From: a bacterium
GTDB taxonomy: Bacteria > UBP13 > UBA5359
DNA length: 9,785 nucleotides
NCBI GenBank assembly: GCA_028699365.1
Contig: JAQVUQ010000073.1
Location: 1-9,785 of the forward strand
Direction: 5' to 3'
Below the pieces are notes generated by a model that was not told the DNA's origin, made no database searches, and saw nothing but the letters and a program-made list of their open reading frames with translations. The number at the start of each line of letters is the position of its first letter. The first letter of the stretch is position 1. A program made the position numbers and the translations under genes. Below are positions 1 to 7,095 of this stretch, piece by piece.

Positions 1-2
1 GT

Positions 3-203
3 AACAGTAAAAAGCTGGAATACAACGAGCGATTCTATGTGCCGTGCGAGATCAAATGGTTGTTGAAAACTCTTGGATGCAAGAAGATAGATATCTTCGG
101 TGCCAGACTGGGAGCTTTTTCCAGGGATGATAAACTGACAACGAACGATTTCGAGATGCTGGTGATTGCAGATTTGCTGGATGTAAGGTCGATAAAGCCA
201 TAG
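3..203 (+). CDS. Class I SAM-dependent methyltransferase, C-terminal fragment
   Basis: This is an open frame that enters from the left edge and ends at TAG 201-203, giving 66 residues with no start in the window. The visible part contains EIKWLLKTLGCKKIDIFGA, then GAFSRDDKL and a terminal DFEMLVIAD segment. This pattern is typical of the last helix and two beta strands of small class I (Rossmann-like) methyltransferases, where a helix carrying 'LLKxxGF' precedes the final strands. The SAM-binding GxGxG motif would lie upstream, outside the window, so substrate and catalytic residues cannot be judged. It is convergent with the vapBC operon, with 39 bases between the two stop codons and no strong terminator there. 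Family assignment is from memory of the C-terminal pattern and is moderately secure; the substrate is unknown. Confidence 0.6.
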   Translation, partial: NSKKLEYNERFYVPCEIKWLLKTLGCKKIDIFGARLGAFSRDDKLTTNDFEMLVIADLLDVRSIKP

Positions 204-242
204 AAATGATGCTGCGATATCACACCAAAGCGGAACATTCAA

Positions 243-644
243 TTAATTGACCAGTCTAAGTTCCGTTATCACAGCGATGGCTTGAAAGTCTTTGTCTGTT
301 GTAAGCAGAGAACAATCATGCGCCATGGCTAAACGGGCGATAAGTGCGTCTATCGTGCCTACTTGTATGCCTTTGCGCCGGCAGCGGTTTCTTAACTCGG
401 CGGCATGGATGTGATCGTCAAGATCAGGAACAAGCAGTGGCAAAGACGACAGCTTTTCGATGATCAGCCTTCTGTCCCTGGGGCCGGAAAATCCCTGAAG
501 AAGTTCTTGCAGAATAACACCTGTGATCACCACAAGATCGTTTTGTGCCAGAAGGCGCCCAAGAACGGTTACAGCCGGGATATTTCCGGGATTGTCCCGT
601 CTGAGAGCCAGAGACCAGACGGAAGTATCTACAAGCACTCTCAT
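243..644 (-). CDS. vapC: VapC-family PIN-domain ribonuclease toxin
   Basis: This 133-residue protein has the length and layout of a VapC toxin, a single PIN domain that cleaves RNA (tRNA or rRNA in characterised members) using Mg2+ or Mn2+ held by acidic residues. The expected residues are present: Asp6 in MRVLVDTSVW, Glu47 in VILQELLQG, Asp99 in GTIDALIA, and Asp117 in LLTTDKDF, with Asp119 nearby. Nothing suggests inactivation. The ATG at 642-644 overlaps the upstream antitoxin stop by four bases (641-644), the usual translationally coupled antitoxin-toxin arrangement. In the family, VapB wraps the active site and VapB-VapC represses its own promoter; that is inferred here. The target RNA cannot be predicted. 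Confidence 0.9.
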   Translation of the reverse strand: MRVLVDTSVWSLALRRDNPGNIPAVTVLGRLLAQNDLVVITGVILQELLQGFSGPRDRRLIIEKLSSLPLLVPDLDDHIHAAELRNRCRRKGIQVGTIDALIARLAMAHDCSLLTTDKDFQAIAVITELRLVN

Positions 645-841
645 CCTCTTGACCGTTCTTTCTTATAATCATATTCTGGATTCCATTCCAGCTTGCCGAA
701 CAGCTCAGGTATTTCACTCTGTCTGTGCCGGTGAATGTATTCGGCCAGGGCTTCATTTACCGTTGCCTTTTTCGTCTTATGCCCGCCTATCTTCTGTGCT
801 TCCTCAAGAAGGTTGTAGTCGATATCCAGATTACTTGCCAT
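641..841 (-). CDS. vapB: VapB-family antitoxin
   Basis: This 66-residue protein is the first gene of the toxin-antitoxin operon and overlaps vapC by four bases. The N-terminal half (NLDIDYNLLEEAQKIGG, then KTKKATVNEALAEYIH at about 22-37) matches the ribbon-helix-helix type found in VapB antitoxins of the DUF2191 kind. There, one beta strand and two helices form a dimeric DNA-binding domain. The tail (ELFGKLEWNPEYDYKKERSRG) has the aromatic and acidic 'WNPEYDYK' type of sequence that inserts into the VapC groove in related pairs. The ATG at 839-841 is supported by AGGAGG (851-856 on the complement) nine bases upstream. The partner and the overlap make this assignment safe even though the protein is short. 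Confidence 0.87.
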   Translation of the reverse strand: MASNLDIDYNLLEEAQKIGGHKTKKATVNEALAEYIHRHRQSEIPELFGKLEWNPEYDYKKERSRG

Positions 842-850
842 GATGTGTCA

Positions 851-893
851 CCTCCTACACATAAGTATACACAATATGATTGCTATTTGACAA
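851..893 (-). promoter_or_regulatory. vapBC promoter and ribosome binding site
   Basis: Read on the minus strand, TTGTCA (888-893) lies 18 bases before TATACT (864-869), a good sigma-70-type pair, and AGGAGG (851-856) follows at a normal distance from the vapB start. The plus-strand sequence TACACA occurs twice, at 856-861 and 868-873, one helical turn apart and flanking the -10. This is a possible VapB-VapC operator; family members autoregulate, but the operator itself is inference. Confidence 0.6.
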
Positions 894-981
894 GTAAAAA
901 ATTCGGTAACAAATATGCTCTGCCAAACGTATTATTAAACAGAAGGGGTTATTACTGTCAGTGTGGAAAAGTTTATAGATT

Positions 982-1149
982 ATGGCATTGCCTTTCTTAA
1001 TCATATTTATAGCTGTCGCCTTTATACGGTATCTTATATGGGAGGCAAACCGCCTGAAGCGAAATGCCCGTCTTCTTTACGTTGCGACAGGGACTACGGC
1101 TATTATCATTATCTGCCGGCAGGCGCATCTGCATTCACTGTTTAAATAG
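982..1149 (+). CDS. Possible small membrane protein (55 residues)
   Basis: An ATG at 982 opens a 55-codon frame ending in TAG at 1147-1149, one base short of the stop codon of the convergent ATPase gene. The product starts MALPFLIIFIAVAFIRYLIW, a strongly hydrophobic stretch long enough to cross the membrane. A basic amphipathic segment follows (NRLKRNARLLY, about 23-33), then a second hydrophobic stretch (VATGTTAIIIIC, about 34-45) and a short His-containing tail. That two-helix hairpin with a positive loop is what one expects of a real membrane microprotein. The other frames here give cysteine-rich, unlikely translations. Against it, the upstream ribosome binding sequence is poor (GGAAAAG at 965-971, ten bases before the ATG), a stop sits just upstream at 976-978, and I recognise no family. 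It may be a remnant. Confidence 0.4.
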   Translation: MALPFLIIFIAVAFIRYLIWEANRLKRNARLLYVATGTTAIIIICRQAHLHSLFK

Positions 1150-1150
1150 G

Positions 1151-2533
1151 CTACGGCTTGCCCTCTATTGCCAGGCAGCGCTGGATAGCGGACGGAAGTG
1201 ACTCGGTCATGTATAGAGGGAGCGAAAGGAGTCTGTATCGGACCTGCTCGCCGGTTGTCGTTCGTATGTCCAAATCCTGAACCGAGGGTGGATTGGCATC
1301 CAGCCGCACCGCCAATGGCAGTTGTTTGCGTTGCATGAACGCATGCAGCGATTTCATGGACCCTGCGCTGCCTGCCTTAACTTCAACGGGAAGAATATGG
1401 CGCCCTTGTTGCAGAACGTAGTCTATTTCACCCTGTCGTCCCCCGGTTTGCTGCCAGTAGAACAAACACGGGTCCTCCCATGCCTGGAACAGGCAGCGCA
1501 GGTGCTGTCCTACAAACTGCTCTGCCAATCCTCCCTTGTTGGCCCATACCGTTTTCGCCAGATCGCGAAAGTCGAGACGGGACAGGCCCAGTTGCACGGA
1601 GCTGAGTCCAATGTCCGCCATTATTATTTTGAACAGAAGAGGGTTGCTCTCGGCGCCCAACGGCAAGCCGTTGGCTGCAGTATGCTCAACCCTGTGACAG
1701 ACCCGAGCCAAGGTCAGCAATTCGATGGCCCGCTTGATATCACGATGGCTGGCCTCCACATTAACGTGGCTGTACACAAAGCGATTACCAAGCTGTCGCG
1801 GCACGGCGTCCATGACACGACGAAGCATATCCGGAGGCACACGATCCTTGTACTTATTGAAATCATCCCGGTAGGTGGCGACCAGATCGCGCTGGAGCTG
1901 CAAGCGTCGGTCGTCATTGCGGTGCTCTATCCATTCCTCTACGACCTCAGGCATTCCTCCCACCATGCAGTATTCGGAGAACAACTCCAGTGATCGTTGG
2001 TGCAGGCGGAGGCTGAGGAATCCGGTTTCGCCTGCTGCAGACAGCGCTGCATGCAGTTTTTCGTTCCCCGATGCATCGAGGAGTTCGAAAAAGGAAAGCG
2101 GTTCGACATGACAGAACGTAATTCGTCCTACCGGCATACTGAAATCATGTTCCCTTAAAGTGAAGTCCAATAGAGAGCCGGCGGCTATCACCGGCAGCTC
2201 CGGAAGCTCCTCCCAAAACCAGCGCAGCGAAGCCAGCAAAGCGGGAACCGCCTGAATTTCATCCAGGAAAAGAATGGATGTCTCTAACCGGATGTCCACC
2301 CCTAAATCTGCTTCCAGATCCGATATGATCCGTCTCGGGTCGTTGGATGCAAAATGTACGGCAAGCTCAGGTCTCTTCTCCAGGTTCAGTTCGACAAGCT
2401 TCCTCGAGTGACACTTTGCCAGGTTGCGGACCAGCCATGTTTTGCCCACCTGTCGAGCACCACGCATGATTAAAGGCTTGTGGCTCGGGCTGATAAGCCA
2501 GTTGTCCAGAAAAGTTGAGACAGTTCTATTCAT
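1151..2533 (-). CDS. AAA_14 / DUF4143 family ATP-binding protein
   Basis: This 460-residue protein has the complete layout of the widespread AAA_14-DUF4143 ATPases, whose cellular role is not settled. The N-terminal AAA+ module shows Walker A (GARQVGKT, residues 25-32), Walker B (ILFLDEIQ, 87-94) and the family's PVIAAGSLLDF segment (114-124) at the sensor-1 position. It also has the PVGRI stretch (134-138) with a conserved arginine. The middle DUF4143 helical region spans about 200-340. The C-terminus carries a PD-(D/E)XK-like fold, with Glu338, then GEIDYV (368-373) and VEVKAG (383-388) giving the E-x-D...E-x-K pattern, so nuclease activity or nucleic-acid binding is possible. The length is typical and no lesion is visible. 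The start is supported by AGGAG (2544-2548, complement) ten bases upstream. It is a single-gene unit with an unusual promoter, and is often found as mobile accessory cargo. Confidence 0.88.
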   Translation of the reverse strand: MNRTVSTFLDNWLISPSHKPLIMRGARQVGKTWLVRNLAKCHSRKLVELNLEKRPELAVHFASNDPRRIISDLEADLGVDIRLETSILFLDEIQAVPALLASLRWFWEELPELPVIAAGSLLDFTLREHDFSMPVGRITFCHVEPLSFFELLDASGNEKLHAALSAAGETGFLSLRLHQRSLELFSEYCMVGGMPEVVEEWIEHRNDDRRLQLQRDLVATYRDDFNKYKDRVPPDMLRRVMDAVPRQLGNRFVYSHVNVEASHRDIKRAIELLTLARVCHRVEHTAANGLPLGAESNPLLFKIIMADIGLSSVQLGLSRLDFRDLAKTVWANKGGLAEQFVGQHLRCLFQAWEDPCLFYWQQTGGRQGEIDYVLQQGRHILPVEVKAGSAGSMKSLHAFMQRKQLPLAVRLDANPPSVQDLDIRTTTGEQVRYRLLSLPLYMTESLPSAIQRCLAIEGKP

Positions 2534-2557
2534 GAAAACAGCACTCCTGATGAGTTA

Positions 2558-2591
2558 ATCCATAGAAACATGTTATAATATTTTTATGGAT
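2558..2591. repeat. Inverted repeat bracketing the -10
   Basis: ATCCATAGAAA (2558-2568) is mirrored by TTTTTATGGAT (2581-2591), giving ten Watson-Crick pairs and one G-T pair with 12 bases between the arms. The -10 candidates fall in that spacer. Transcription would start inside the repeat, so a transcript would not carry both arms. This suggests a DNA-level operator rather than an RNA hairpin. Confidence 0.6.
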
Positions 2592-2598
2592 ATGTCAA
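2570..2598 (-). promoter_or_regulatory. Promoter of the AAA_14/DUF4143 gene
   Basis: On the minus strand a perfect TTGACA (2593-2598) is followed after 17 bases by TAACAT (2570-2575); an alternative -10, TATAAC (2572-2577), is spaced 15. The -35 lies inside the 2591-2622 palindrome and the -10 inside the 2558-2591 inverted repeat, so a repressor on either dyad would block RNA polymerase. Confidence 0.55.
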
Positions 2599-2622
2599 AA
2601 ACAACGCGTTGTTTTTGACATA
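2591..2622. repeat. Perfect 32-bp palindrome, candidate operator
   Basis: The half-site TATGTCAAAAACAACG is followed directly by its exact reverse complement, so the 32 bases are self-complementary with no central spacer (centre CG|CG of AACGCGTT). The bases immediately outside (A2590, G2623) do not pair, so the limit is exact. It contains the TTGACA -35 of the minus-strand ATPase gene and, by symmetry, another TTGACA reading rightward. Confidence 0.8.
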
Positions 2623-2679
2623 GAAGCACTGGAAACAGACTATGAATCTTCTCACGGTAAGAGTGGTCTGGAAGAGTTT

Positions 2680-2697
2680 CGTATCAAGGATGATACG
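2680..2697 (+). other. Six-base-loop hairpin upstream of the yqeK operon
   Basis: CGTATC (2680-2685) and GATACG (2692-2697) form a perfect six-bp stem around the loop AAGGAT, which has A at position 1 and G at position 4. The surrounding stretch 2623-2841 otherwise shows no convincing gene. The hairpin is relevant because ANTAR proteins recognise six-base loops with A1 and G4 and one is encoded downstream. No clean second hairpin and no overlapping terminator are seen here. Confidence 0.35.
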
Positions 2698-2741
2698 TGA
2701 AGCAGAAATATATCATTATCTCGGTATTGCGTCCTGCAGGC

Positions 2742-2770
2742 TTGACCTTAAGGACAGAACGGTTTAAGCT
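2742..2770 (+). promoter_or_regulatory. Weak candidate promoter for the yqeK operon
   Basis: TTGACC (2742-2747) and TAAGCT (2765-2770) are spaced by 17 bases. The -35 is good and the -10 is poor (three of six bases match). It is the best pair I see in the 220 bases before yqeK; a start near 2777 would give a leader of roughly 65 bases. Confidence 0.28.
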
Positions 2771-2841
2771 TAAATGCGAAAAACAGGCTTGGTCTCAAAC
2801 TTCCAAAAAGAGGAGGGACCATAGACGAGAGGTTTACTATC

Positions 2842-3435
2842 TTGCAACGTAAAGAGATCGAAACGAAGCTTGAAACGATGATAGGCTATGAGAGGCTGAT
2901 GCATTCCATCGGCTCAGCCGATGTTGCCGCTGAGTTGGCCGTGATACACGGGTGCGACAGGGAGAAGGCGGAGATGGCCGGGTTGCTGCACGATTGCGCC
3001 AAGGCCCTTACTCACGGAGAGCTGATGGAACTGGCCTCTGCCGGGGGACTGACAATCGATGAGGCGGAGAGGTTGGAACCCGGTTTACTCCATGCCCCGG
3101 TAGGTGCTATAATTGCCAATAAGAGTTTCGGCGTGGAAGACAGGGATATCCTGAGAGCAATAGCAGGCCATACAACGGGAGACAGGGATATGACCTGTCT
3201 GGATAAGATAATATATCTGGCGGATGCCATCGAGCCGGGACGAACCTTTCCCGGGGTGGAAGAACTTCGGGAACTGAGCCGCCGTGACCTCGACGAAGCT
3301 GTTCTGGTGCTTCAGGAGAGGACAATAAATCGCCTGCTTCATAAGAGAGCCATTATCCACAGCCGGACCATTGCTGCCAGGAACGATCTGTTAAGACGAC
3401 GCTTAACAGATCAGGCGCATAGACTTCAGACTTAG
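2842..3435 (+). CDS. yqeK: YqeK-like HD-domain Ap4A hydrolase
   Basis: This 197-residue protein has the usual YqeK length. The family cleaves diadenosine tetraphosphate symmetrically to two ADP with a metal centre held by an HD domain. Metal-binding positions are all visible: His21 (LMHSIG), the HD pair His50-Asp51 in LLHDCAKAL, His84 (LLHAPVGA), His110 (AGHTTGD) and Asp128 in IIYLADAIEPGR, the latter a YqeK signature. A TTG start at 2842 is used here, with GAGAGG (2827-2832) nine bases upstream. However, a much better AGGAGGG (2811-2817) precedes in-frame codons ATA GAC GAG AGG, so the protein may start seven residues earlier on a non-standard AUA at 2821. The LCP gene follows after 16 bases, as in the yqeK-LCP pairing common in Gram-positive-type genomes; nadD and rsfS, frequent neighbours, are not in the window. 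Confidence 0.88.
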   Translation: MQRKEIETKLETMIGYERLMHSIGSADVAAELAVIHGCDREKAEMAGLLHDCAKALTHGELMELASAGGLTIDEAERLEPGLLHAPVGAIIANKSFGVEDRDILRAIAGHTTGDRDMTCLDKIIYLADAIEPGRTFPGVEELRELSRRDLDEAVLVLQERTINRLLHKRAIIHSRTIAARNDLLRRRLTDQAHRLQT

Positions 3436-3451
3436 TTAACCGGAGAGACTA

Positions 3452-4657
3452 ATGGTTGATCAGAACAGCGACAACAAAGCTTTACGCCGCAAAGATAAGC
3501 GGGATATCGTAGACAACCTCATTCTCATCGCTATTGCCGCCATCCTGGTAGTATTAGCGGTTCAGGCCTACTCGCTGTGGAAGGGTACCAAGGGGCCCAT
3601 CGCCATATTCAATCCGCCGTTTCAGGGCAAGAAAGAGTTCACTATCCTTCTTGTCGGTGTGGACGGAGTCAAGGAGCATCAACGGACGGATACCATAATG
3701 CTGGCTCGTATGAACCTGGAGACCAGGCATATGGGGATACTCTCCATCCCCCGGGATTCCAGAGTCGAGATACCCGGGTACGGCACGGAGAAGGTCAATG
3801 CGGCTTTTGCACACGGCGGTATCGAGTTAACCAAGGAGACTCTCAAAAGTGTAATAGGCCTTCCGGTGGATTACTACATTACTGTCAACTTCGAAGGTTT
3901 CAAATCATTTATCGATGCTCTGGGCGGAGTGGATGTGGTCGTAGACAAGAGAATGCGCTACCGCGACCGGTCCCAGAATTTAAACATAGACCTTCAACCG
4001 GGTCCGCAACATCTCAACGGCGAGCAAGCCATGGGGTTTGTCCGGTTCCGTCATGACGTGATGGGTGATATCACCCGCATCGGTCGCCAGCAGCAATTTG
4101 TCAAGGCTGTCAGCAAGCGCTTTATGTGCGCATACAATATAGCCAGGATGCCTTCTTTGCTGGAGCAGCTCCGGGATAATGTGGAAACCGATATGCCGAC
4201 CAAGGATCTGATTGCTCTGGCCAAGATCGTGAAGAAAGAGGATCAACTGGCGATGAAGTCCGCCACTCTTCCCGGTGTTCCGACCAATATCGGAGGGGTA
4301 AGCTTCTGGCAGATAGATCCCGAGGCGGTGTACAAGACGGTCAACGATACCTTCTTCCCGCCGTCAACAGACGAAAAGAAAGGCGCCCAAAGTCAGGTGG
4401 GCGTGGAAGTATTGAACGGATGCGGTATAGCAGGCATGGCCGATCAGGTTGCAAAAGCCCTCACCGATAAGGGATACGGCATCCATAAAACAGGCAATGC
4501 CGATAACTTTGATTACCGCTCGTCCAAAGTCGTGGTCAGCAGGTCGGCGACCAGAGAGGGGCGTCGTATCTGCAGTCTTCTGAGTATAAAGGATATGCAG
4601 GTCGACAAGAAGAAGGACGGCATAACCGTTATCGTAGGATCCGATTACTGCCCCTGA
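3452..4657 (+). CDS. LCP (LytR-CpsA-Psr) family protein with LytR_C domain
   Basis: The family transfers lipid-linked glycopolymers to peptidoglycan or other surface acceptors outside the membrane. A basic N-terminus (KALRRKDKRD) precedes one membrane segment at about 20-43, so the rest should be extracytoplasmic. The LCP domain follows (about 62-222): the LLVGVDG strand (66-72), the HQRTDTIML stretch (76-84), SIPRDSRVEIPGYG (98-111), KVNAAFAHGG (114-123) and LNGEQAMGFVRFRHD (188-202). The Asp206, Arg209 and Arg212 cluster then supplies the pyrophosphate- and metal-binding residues expected of an active member. After a linker, VGVEVLNGCGIAGMA (316-330) opens a LytR_C domain that ends near 397. 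The ATG is preceded by GGAGAG (3442-3447), and the 16-base gap to yqeK implies co-transcription. Dehalococcoides itself lacks a peptidoglycan wall, so the acceptor here is an open question if the organism is a close relative. Confidence 0.9.
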   Translation: MVDQNSDNKALRRKDKRDIVDNLILIAIAAILVVLAVQAYSLWKGTKGPIAIFNPPFQGKKEFTILLVGVDGVKEHQRTDTIMLARMNLETRHMGILSIPRDSRVEIPGYGTEKVNAAFAHGGIELTKETLKSVIGLPVDYYITVNFEGFKSFIDALGGVDVVVDKRMRYRDRSQNLNIDLQPGPQHLNGEQAMGFVRFRHDVMGDITRIGRQQQFVKAVSKRFMCAYNIARMPSLLEQLRDNVETDMPTKDLIALAKIVKKEDQLAMKSATLPGVPTNIGGVSFWQIDPEAVYKTVNDTFFPPSTDEKKGAQSQVGVEVLNGCGIAGMADQVAKALTDKGYGIHKTGNADNFDYRSSKVVVSRSATREGRRICSLLSIKDMQVDKKKDGITVIVGSDYCP

Positions 4658-4678
4658 CCCATAATGAATACTACTGAA

Positions 4679-4701
4679 CAGCTAACAGGCTAATGAGCTA
4701 A
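4679..4701 (+). repeat. Three degenerate GCTAA tandem units
   Basis: CAGCTAA, CAGGCTAA and TGAGCTAA follow one another in the 68-base gap between the LCP gene and the kinase gene. No terminator is seen in this gap. The units resemble the CAGCCTAA end of the palindromic element at 7671-7821, which may reflect the same class of intergenic repeat or chance. Confidence 0.4.
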
Positions 4702-4725
4702 ACACCTGGTTGCAGGAGCCTAATA

Positions 4726-7095
4726 GTGACCAAATTCCAGATTCCGGATATATTTCTGCTGATCGGAGTGGCGTTTTTGTCGGCTTCGATCACGGTTTTG
4801 TACTTGCGACGATTCTCCGGGAGAAGAACTTCCGTTTTGCATGCAACCGATAATCCGTCCGAAGCCGAAGCCGTATTGCGCCTGATGTTCTCGGATGTGA
4901 TCGATCCCTCAAAAGAGTCCGAGCTCCAATTGCAAAAGAGGGTTGGGGAGTCGGGGGTTCTATTCAGCCTGGGACGAGCGATTTCCCGCTCGGCGGATAG
5001 AGAGCACGTCGTACAGGCGATTATCTCTCATGTTATGCATATGATGCAGGTCAGAATGTGCATCTGCTTCAGATACGACGAATCCGGAAACGTAATCGAT
5101 ATCGACGGGTATCACGGCTTGAGCGGTTCCTTTCTATCCACCTGCCGCTCGTGTCCTCCTGATGAAATAGTGGGTACGGCTATCCGCGAGCGCCGCATGG
5201 TCACGGCATGTTCCGGTGATGAACTGATGACCGGTAAACGAGATCTTTACGCGGCTGAAGGTATAACCGAGGCCCTTGTCGTGCCGCTCATATATGACGG
5301 CAAACCCATAGGTGCGCTGGCGGTGTACGCCGGTGCCGGGGATGCAGCCTTCAGTCCCGAGACCGGCAGGCTGCTGAACATAGTAGCGCATCAGGCTGCC
5401 CAGGCTGTCAGGAATACCGTTTTATGCTCGGATCTGGAGATGAAGACCCGGCAGACCTCGGCCCTGAGCGATATTTCCGGCGCTATAAATTCCATGATGA
5501 CGCTGGAAGCCATCATGCAGAAGATACTATGGTCCATAACATCTCTTTTTGAAGCTCGCGCCTGCCTTGTTTTTCTGTTTGACGAGGGCGAGGAATTGAG
5601 GCTGGATTCATACTGCGGCTATACCGTGGACAATGTGCCCGAAGCCCCGATCAAACGAGGCGAAGCAGTTACGGCCGCCCTGGCCACAGGCAGCCCTCAG
5701 TTGGCCGGCCGTGAAGAAGCACCGGAGATATTCGATCTCATCAGTTATCCGGACGGTTGTTCTGCCGTGCTGCTGCCTCTGGCCATTAAGAACAGACCTA
5801 CGGGCCTCATGGCCATTATCCTGCCCCTGGATCGCCCGGTGGGAGCGGACGACAAAACTCTCATGGTCACTTTTGCCACGCAGGTGACTATTGCCATAGA
5901 AAACAATCAGCTTTACGACAGCATGGAACATCGCATTAACGAATTGACCACATTGGTGCGCGTGGTGGCCTCCATAGCTTCCACGCTGGATTTGAAGTTC
6001 GTTCTGGACACGATAGTTCAGTTGGCAGCCCATGTCATGAACGGTGTTCTCTGCTCCATTAGACTTATCGATGAGGATAGCGGCGCATTGAAGATATTCT
6101 CCAGCCTGGGCATGAGCGCAGACCTGTCCAGGGTATACGGTGACCGGAGCAGCGGGGAGGCCCTGAGCATCAGCGTAATTGAAGACGGCAGGCCGGTTAT
6201 AGTTCCCGACGTTGCCGCGGATCCGCGCCTCACGGCGCAAAGGCCGGACGATTGCCACGGTTTGCGCTCCTACCTGGGCGTGCCTCTCATCTGCCGGGGC
6301 GAGACTATCGGTGTGCTGGAGATCTATTGCCGCCATAAGAAGCAGTTCAGCGAAGCGGAGGTCAGGCTGTTCTGGGCCTTTGCCGATCAGGCGGCCATTG
6401 CCGTACATAACGCCAGGCTCTTCGATCAGGTGCAGAATTACTCCCGGCAGTTGAGTGTGATCATGCAGGAGGTTCACCATCGCGTCAAGAACAACCTTCA
6501 GGCGGTAGCGGATCTGCTGTCGCTGGAGATGCTTCAGGTTGCCGGCAGGCCTTCCCACGAGGTTCTGCGCAACAGCATCAACAGAGTCAAGAGTATCGCG
6601 GCCGTTCACGATCTGCTGTCGCACGAAGATGTTGAATTGACGGATATAAAAGATATTGCTCAGAGGATCGTGGATATCGCCGGAGATATGGCGGATCCCG
6701 GCAGAACAATACGCTTCAGCGTCATAGGCGACAGGGTGTTCCTGCGCTCCAAGCAGGCTACCTCTCTGGCGCTGGTATTGAACGAGTTGCTGATAAACGC
6801 CATCAAACACGCTTTCGACGGCAGAGAAGAAGGACGAGTCGAAGTTGATATGAGAGAGGACGACAAGGCAGTTTCCCTGGTGGTGAAAGACGACGGGCGG
6901 GGTGTTCCCGAAGGTTTCAAGCTTGATTCCCACAGCAACCTCGGCTTGCAAATCGTCCGTAATCTGGTGGAGCGCGACTTGCGCGGCAGCCTGACATATT
7001 ATAATGATCAGGGTGCGGTGTGGTGTATAAGGTTCGTTAAGGACTTGAAGGAGGAGAAATTCGCTGTTTATGGGACTGAAAGTAGTCATAGCTGA
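4726..7095 (+). CDS. Membrane-anchored triple-GAF HisKA_2 sensor histidine kinase (PdtaS type)
   Basis: This is a 789-residue sensor kinase. One N-terminal membrane segment (about 8-27) anchors it, with the remainder probably cytoplasmic. Three GAF domains follow at about 75-230, 245-395 and 408-563. A HisKA_2 dimerisation domain carries VHHRVKNNLQ (583-592), so His584 or His585 is the phosphoacceptor. The HATPase_c domain has N-box LNELLINAIKHAF (686-698, Asn691), G1 box KDDGRGV (721-727) and SNLGLQIVRNLV (737-748). In this class, phosphate passes to an RNA-binding ANTAR regulator, and exactly that gene follows, overlapping by 26 nt. GAF1 contains four cysteines, Cys112 and Cys114 (MCICF) and Cys140 and Cys143 (TCRSC), possibly a metal, Fe-S or redox sensor site; the ligand is unknown. 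The GTG start has AGGAG (4714-4718) seven bases upstream. Mycobacterial PdtaS is smaller (GAF-PAS), so this is the same type rather than a proven orthologue. Confidence 0.92.
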   Translation: MTKFQIPDIFLLIGVAFLSASITVLYLRRFSGRRTSVLHATDNPSEAEAVLRLMFSDVIDPSKESELQLQKRVGESGVLFSLGRAISRSADREHVVQAIISHVMHMMQVRMCICFRYDESGNVIDIDGYHGLSGSFLSTCRSCPPDEIVGTAIRERRMVTACSGDELMTGKRDLYAAEGITEALVVPLIYDGKPIGALAVYAGAGDAAFSPETGRLLNIVAHQAAQAVRNTVLCSDLEMKTRQTSALSDISGAINSMMTLEAIMQKILWSITSLFEARACLVFLFDEGEELRLDSYCGYTVDNVPEAPIKRGEAVTAALATGSPQLAGREEAPEIFDLISYPDGCSAVLLPLAIKNRPTGLMAIILPLDRPVGADDKTLMVTFATQVTIAIENNQLYDSMEHRINELTTLVRVVASIASTLDLKFVLDTIVQLAAHVMNGVLCSIRLIDEDSGALKIFSSLGMSADLSRVYGDRSSGEALSISVIEDGRPVIVPDVAADPRLTAQRPDDCHGLRSYLGVPLICRGETIGVLEIYCRHKKQFSEAEVRLFWAFADQAAIAVHNARLFDQVQNYSRQLSVIMQEVHHRVKNNLQAVADLLSLEMLQVAGRPSHEVLRNSINRVKSIAAVHDLLSHEDVELTDIKDIAQRIVDIAGDMADPGRTIRFSVIGDRVFLRSKQATSLALVLNELLINAIKHAFDGREEGRVEVDMREDDKAVSLVVKDDGRGVPEGFKLDSHSNLGLQIVRNLVERDLRGSLTYYNDQGAVWCIRFVKDLKEEKFAVYGTESSHS

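Noticed and set aside
1322-1993. Plus-strand 223-codon frame opposite the AAA_14/DUF4143 gene
   Set aside because: It is a shadow of a gene with Walker A, Walker B and PD-(D/E)XK motifs on the other strand; no recognisable domain and no ribosome site.
2642-2767. 41-codon frame beginning with ATG in the gap before yqeK
   Set aside because: It has no good ribosome site, no recognisable motif, and overlaps a hairpin; it looks like chance. A second open frame through 2581-2700 crosses the palindrome and likewise lacks support.
2763-2774. Short palindrome TTTAAGCTTAAA
   Set aside because: It is a 12-bp AT-rich palindrome around a HindIII-like site; this length is common by chance and it has no relation to a clear promoter.
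5608-7089. Long (493-codon) open frame on the minus strand opposite the kinase gene
   Set aside because: It is the antisense shadow of the kinase coding sequence: its composition is unlike a folded protein, no domain is recognisable, and the plus-strand kinase is unmistakable.
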